From an uncultured Comamonadaceae bacterium (GTDB taxonomy: Bacteria > Pseudomonadota > Gammaproteobacteria > Burkholderiales > Burkholderiaceae): 27,542 nucleotides of DNA. Numbering within the stretch: the first letter of the stretch is position 1; the number at the start of each line of letters is the position of its first letter. Location of the stretch: positions 1-27,542 of the forward strand of contig CAMLSD010000068.1 in assembly GCA_946482595.1 (NCBI GenBank). Reading direction: 5' to 3'. Below, in pieces: positions 24,417 through 27,542 of the stretch. Made by a program: the position numbers and the translations under genes. A model generated the notes under the pieces. The model saw only the letters and a program-made list of their open reading frames with translations. It ran no database searches and was not told where the DNA came from.

Positions 24417-25559
24417 ATGGACTTCGATTTCAGCGACGACCAGGAACAGCTGCGCGATGCCGTGCGGCGCTGGGTGGACAAGGGCTACGACTTCGAACGC
24501 CGCCGCGCGATCGTCAAGGCCGGCGGCTTTTCGCCCGAGGTCTGGCGCGAGATGGCCGACCTGGGCCTGACCGGCCTGGCCGTGCCGGAAGCGCACGGCG
24601 GCATGGGCTTCGGCCCGGTCGAGGCGATGGTGGTGGCCGAGGAACTGGGCCGCGGCATTGTGCTGGAGCCGTTTGCCGCGGTGTCGCTCGTGGCCGCCAA
24701 CGCGCTGTCGGCCTATGCGCCCGAGGCGGTGCAGGCGCAGTGGCTGCCGCGCATCGCGAGCGGCGAGGCCCTCGTGGTGCTGGCGCACCAGGAGCGCGAC
24801 GCCCGCTATCACCTGAACCATGTGAGCACCACCGCACGCGCCGAGGGCACCGGCTGGCGCCTCGACGGGGCCAAGAGTGTGGTGCCGGTGGGCGACCAGG
24901 CGGCCGCCTTCATCGTGCCGGCCCGGGTGTCGGGCCAGGTCGGTGACACCCAGGGCATCGCGCTGTTCCTGGTGGAACGCGAGGCTGAGGGTGTCTCGAC
25001 CCGGGGCTACCCCACCCAGGACGGCAGCCGCGCGGCCGAGTTGACGCTGGCCGGCGCCGCCGCCACCTTGCTGGTGCCGGGTACCGACGGCCATGCCGCG
25101 CTGGAGACCGTCGTCGACATCGGCATCGCCGCGCAGTGCGCCGAAGCCGTCGGCACGATGGACAAGCTCTTTGCCGTCACGGTCGACTACCTGAACACGC
25201 GCAAGCAGTTCGGTGTGGCGATCGGCACCTTCCAGGCGCTGCGCCACCGCGTGGCGGACATGAAGATGCAGCTGGAGCTTGCACGGTCGATGAGCTACTA
25301 CGCCACACTCAAGCTGGGTGAAGGCGACAGCAACCGCCGCCGTGCCATCTCACAGGCCAAGGTGCAGCTCGGACAATCGATGCGCTTTGTCGGACAGCAG
25401 GCGATCCAGCTGCATGGCGGCATCGGCGTGACCGACGAGTACATCGCCGGCCACTATTTCAAGCGCCTGACCTGCCTGGAGCTCAGCTTCGGTGACACCC
25501 TGCACCACCTGGGCGAGGTGTCGGCCCGGATGCAGGAGACCGCGGGCGTGTTCGCCTGA
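24417..25559 (+). CDS. Acyl-CoA dehydrogenase, small/beta subunit type (PimD-like)
   Basis: A 380-residue member of the acyl-CoA dehydrogenase family, more divergent than its neighbour: MDFDFSDDQEQLRDAVRRWV, then LGLTGLAVPEAHGGMGFGPV, a middle domain with weak motifs (AHQERDARYHLN where the substrate loop should be), the FAD-binding arginine in TRKQFGVAIGTFQALRHRVA, and QLHGGIGVTDEYIAGHYFKR. At the catalytic YEGT position it has FGDT, and no Glu is seen at the alternative site (VDIGIAAQCAEAVG). It is therefore probably a non-catalytic partner of the preceding gene, as in PimC/PimD and actinobacterial alpha2beta2 enzymes. The ATG at 24417 lies 2 nt after the upstream stop, so translation is coupled. 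Confidence 0.83.
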   Translation: MDFDFSDDQEQLRDAVRRWVDKGYDFERRRAIVKAGGFSPEVWREMADLGLTGLAVPEAHGGMGFGPVEAMVVAEELGRGIVLEPFAAVSLVAANALSAYAPEAVQAQWLPRIASGEALVVLAHQERDARYHLNHVSTTARAEGTGWRLDGAKSVVPVGDQAAAFIVPARVSGQVGDTQGIALFLVEREAEGVSTRGYPTQDGSRAAELTLAGAAATLLVPGTDGHAALETVVDIGIAAQCAEAVGTMDKLFAVTVDYLNTRKQFGVAIGTFQALRHRVADMKMQLELARSMSYYATLKLGEGDSNRRRAISQAKVQLGQSMRFVGQQAIQLHGGIGVTDEYIAGHYFKRLTCLELSFGDTLHHLGEVSARMQETAGVFA

Positions 25560-25605
25560 GGCCCGTGGCACGCGCCCCGGCGCTACACTTGCGCCATTGA
25601 TGAAG

Positions 25606-25629
25606 CACTGCCGCCTCCGGGCGGCAGTG
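25606..25629 (+). terminator. 10-bp hairpin with TCCG loop between the acyl-CoA dehydrogenase pair and rsuA
   Basis: CACTGCCGCC (25606-25615) and GGCGGCAGTG (25620-25629) form a perfect 10-bp stem with a UNCG-class TCCG loop. Only CCGTTTG follows, so the T-tract is poor. A TACACT -10 candidate (25584-25589) lies upstream, so this could instead be a leader hairpin of the rsuA-ribF transcript. Confidence 0.55.
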
Positions 25630-25656
25630 TCCGTTTGTGGGTGACCCGGAGGTCCG

Positions 25657-26364
25657 ATGCGGCTGGCTCAGGTGCTGTTTTCACAGGGTTTCGGTACCCG
25701 TCGCGAGTGCGATGGGCTGATTCTGGCCGGTGAGGTCTCGGTCGGTGGTGTGGTGATCGACGATCCCGATCATGAGGTCGATCCGGCTGGTCTGGTGTTT
25801 CGTGTCTCGGGACGCGAGTGGCCGTACTGCAGCCAAGCCTACCTGATGCTGCACAAGCCGATGGGCCACGAATGCTCGCAGAAGCCCTCGGCCTGGCCCA
25901 GCGTGTTCACGTTGCTGCCCTCCCCGCTGCGGCTGCGCAATGTCCAGGCCGTGGGCCGGCTCGACCAGGACACCACCGGCCTGCTCATCCTGACCGACGA
26001 CGGGGCGCTGATCCACCGCCTGACCTCACCGAAAAAGCACGTGCCCAAGGTCTACGAGGTGACCACGGCCGACCCGGTGACGCCAAAACACATCCAGACC
26101 CTGCTGGGCGGCGTGATCCTGCACGACGACCCCAAGCCGGTGAAGGCGGCCGAGTGCGAGATCACCGGCGAGCGCAGCCTTCGGCTCACCCTGACCGAAG
26201 GCAAGTACCACCAGGTCAAGCGCATGGTGGCGGCCGCCGGCACGCAGGTCACGGCGCTGCACCGCAGCCGCTTCGGCCAGCTGGTGCTGCCCGACGACCT
26301 GGCGCCCGGCCAGTGGCGCTGGCTGAACGGGCCGCAGGACATCCTCGGCGGCTCACCGACATAA
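25657..26364 (+). CDS. rsuA: 16S rRNA pseudouridine synthase, RsuA type
   Basis: RsuA converts U516 of 16S rRNA to pseudouridine. The 235-residue protein has an N-terminal S4-like RNA-binding domain (MRLAQVLFSQGFGTRRECDG, then ILAGEVSVGG), the linker HKPMGHECSQK, the catalytic-aspartate signature VGRLDQDTTGLLILTDDG, KVYEVTTAD, and the end EGKYHQVKRMVAAAGTQVTAL. Details such as KPMGHECS(Q)K and the short length favour RsuA over RluB or RluE, but exact target assignment within the family is an inference. The ATG at 25657 has CGGAGG just upstream. ribF starts 8 nt after its stop, so the two are probably one operon leading into ileS. Confidence 0.87.
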   Translation: MRLAQVLFSQGFGTRRECDGLILAGEVSVGGVVIDDPDHEVDPAGLVFRVSGREWPYCSQAYLMLHKPMGHECSQKPSAWPSVFTLLPSPLRLRNVQAVGRLDQDTTGLLILTDDGALIHRLTSPKKHVPKVYEVTTADPVTPKHIQTLLGGVILHDDPKPVKAAECEITGERSLRLTLTEGKYHQVKRMVAAAGTQVTALHRSRFGQLVLPDDLAPGQWRWLNGPQDILGGSPT

Positions 26365-26371
26365 TCGCCCC

Positions 26372-27370
26372 ATGCGAGTCTTCCGGGGGTTCCATCACGC
26401 CGCACTGGCCGAGGCCTGTGCCTTGACCATCGGCAATTTCGACGGGGTGCACCGTGGCCATCAGGCCATGCTGGCCCTGCTGCGCAACGAAGCGCAGCAC
26501 CGCGGCCTGGCCAGTTGCGTGCTCACCTTCGAGCCGCACCCGCGCGACTACTTCTCGGCCCTGGCGGGCAAGCCCGAGCTGGCCCCGGCCCGCATCGCGC
26601 CGCTGCGCGACAAACTCGGCGAGCTGGAACGCTGCGGCATCGACCAGGTGGTGGTGCTGCCCTTCGACCAGCGCCTGGCCAGCCTGTCGCCCGAGGCCTT
26701 TGCCACCGACGTGCTGGCCCACGGCCTGGGGGCGCGCTATGTGCTGGTGGGCGACGACTTCCGCTACGGCGCACGCCGCGCCGGCGACTACGCCATGCTC
26801 GACGAAGCCGGCGACCGGCTGGGCTTCGACGTGGCCCGCATGAACAGCTACGAGGTGCATGGCTTGCGGGTGTCCAGCTCGGCCGTGCGCGAGGCACTGC
26901 AGGCCGGGGACATGGAGCGTGTGGCCGGCCTGCTGGGACGGCCCTACAGCATCAGCGGTCACATCATCCACGGGCAGAAACTCGGCCGCGACCTGGGGTT
27001 TCGTACGCTGAACCTGCGATTCCCTCACCCCAAGCCGGCCGCCCACGGCATCTTCGCGGTGCGCACCCATGGCCTGTCCGAGCAGCCACTGGACGGCGTG
27101 GCCAGCCTGGGCATGCGCCCGACGGTGGACAACAGCGGTCGTGTGCTGCTGGAGGTCCATTGCCTGGACTGGCCGGCCGATCTGGGGCTGGACGGGGGCT
27201 ACGGTAAAATTGCCCGCGTGGAACTCCTGCACAAACTCCGTGACGAGGCCCGGTACGACGGGCTCGACGCCCTGAAGGCCGCGATCGACCGCGACGTCGA
27301 GAACGCGCGCGCGTTTTTTGCCTCGCTGCACGGCCAGACCCGCCGCCAGACCACGCGCGACCGAATTTAA
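26372..27370 (+). CDS. ribF: Bifunctional riboflavin kinase / FAD synthetase
   Basis: RibF makes FMN from riboflavin and then FAD (cytosol). The 332-residue protein has the nucleotidyltransferase motif TIGNFDGVHRGH (about 19-30), FEPHPRDYF, LVGDDFRYGARRAGD, and SSSAVREALQAGD, followed by the kinase domain (about 190-315) with GQKLGRDLGF, GVASLGMRPTVD, LLEVHCLDW and RVELLHKLRDEARYDGLDAL. In the kinase motif usually written PTAN, this protein has RTLN: the Thr and Asn remain but Pro is Arg. My recollection is that this occurs in related Burkholderiales. It lies upstream of ileS, the usual ribF-ileS arrangement. Confidence 0.94.
   Translation: MRVFRGFHHAALAEACALTIGNFDGVHRGHQAMLALLRNEAQHRGLASCVLTFEPHPRDYFSALAGKPELAPARIAPLRDKLGELERCGIDQVVVLPFDQRLASLSPEAFATDVLAHGLGARYVLVGDDFRYGARRAGDYAMLDEAGDRLGFDVARMNSYEVHGLRVSSSAVREALQAGDMERVAGLLGRPYSISGHIIHGQKLGRDLGFRTLNLRFPHPKPAAHGIFAVRTHGLSEQPLDGVASLGMRPTVDNSGRVLLEVHCLDWPADLGLDGGYGKIARVELLHKLRDEARYDGLDALKAAIDRDVENARAFFASLHGQTRRQTTRDRI
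27205..27210 (+). promoter_or_regulatory. Candidate internal -10 (TAAAAT) within ribF for ileS
   Basis: ACGGTAAAATTGCC inside the ribF 3' part is an AT-rich island resembling the GGTAAAATCC before purM. No good -35 is present at 16-18 bp. If active it would start a transcript about 240 nt before ileS. The 87-bp ribF-ileS gap itself only has a loose GCTCGC/GCGAGC repeat (27372-27377, 27388-27393). Confidence 0.25.
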
Positions 27371-27457
27371 CGCTCGCCCGCCCGACTGCGAGCCCGGCCA
27401 CGACCCCCGTGGCCCCCGACCGAACTTCACGCGCGCGCCCTGACGCGCCAGCCCACC

Positions 27458-27542
27458 ATGAGCGACACGCCCGACTACCGTTCGACCCTGAACCTGCCCG
27501 ACACCCCCTTCCCGATGCGCGGCGACCTGCCCAAGCGCGAGC
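27458..27542 (+). CDS. ileS: Isoleucyl-tRNA synthetase (partial, first 28 codons)
   Basis: Only the N-terminus is present: [20 protein letters not shown], then RGDLPKRE at the window edge. The segment [20 protein letters not shown] is the standard opening of bacterial IleS in proteobacteria, before the HIGH-motif catalytic domain. The enzyme charges tRNA-Ile with isoleucine and edits valine. The position directly after ribF agrees with the conserved ribF-ileS-lspA order. No strong Shine-Dalgarno is visible before the ATG at 27458. The gene continues beyond the right edge. Confidence 0.88.
   Translation, partial: MSDTPDYRSTLNLPDTPFPMRGDLPKRE

Overview
The window is about 27.5 kb of GC-rich, tightly packed bacterial chromosome. 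Gene content and order (purM divergent from perM-hda, pcnB-folK-deoxynucleoside kinase, murJ/rpsT/DUF3579/argD-argF, ribF-ileS) point to a betaproteobacterium of the order Burkholderiales, probably Comamonadaceae/Sphaerotilaceae-like. This placement rests on protein signatures and synteny recalled from the group, not on a search. I see no insertion sequence, prophage, CRISPR array, tRNA or rRNA. It reads as core and near-core genome, and most of the interest lies in non-coding sites between genes.

Left block (1-6266, all minus strand): perM-like transporter, hda (replication control), a HAD-IB phosphatase, pcnB (poly(A) polymerase), folK (folate), a small DUF486 membrane protein and a deoxynucleoside kinase form one close-packed run with short gaps and two overlaps. 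A DUF47/PhoU-like gene follows, cut by the window edge. It has its own strong Pho-box-like site, so it is probably the first gene of a phosphate-responsive unit that continues off the left edge. purM is divergent from perM, and a perfect 7-bp stem lies just before its start codon.

Middle block (7404-13390): a SirB1-type protein and murJ (lipid II flippase) on the minus strand; rpsT with a clear promoter and a textbook rho-independent terminator; DUF3579 on the minus strand; then argD-argF (arginine synthesis) on the plus strand. The 354-bp region between DUF3579 and argD holds a 9-bp-arm inverted repeat in an AT-rich patch and two back-to-back perfect palindromes in the argD leader.

Right block (13391-27542): a head-to-head pair (DUF2784 membrane protein / YkgJ-type cysteine-cluster protein), a large von Willebrand A domain protein, and the complete kynB-kynU-kynA operon that converts tryptophan to anthranilate plus alanine, preceded by an AT-rich tandem-repeat operator. 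Then come ppnP (nucleoside phosphorylase), a GRDP-like membrane protein with a Gly/Ser/Asp/Cys tail, murB, yajQ, a retropepsin-like periplasmic protease, a pair of acyl-CoA dehydrogenases that look like the two subunits of one enzyme, an RsuA-type pseudouridine synthase, ribF, and the first codons of ileS.

I did not find a convincing new multi-gene system. The best leads are regulatory: the Pho box, the argDF leader palindromes, the DUF3579/argD inverted repeat, the kyn operator, the nested hairpin before ppnP, and the heteromeric acyl-CoA dehydrogenase pair.
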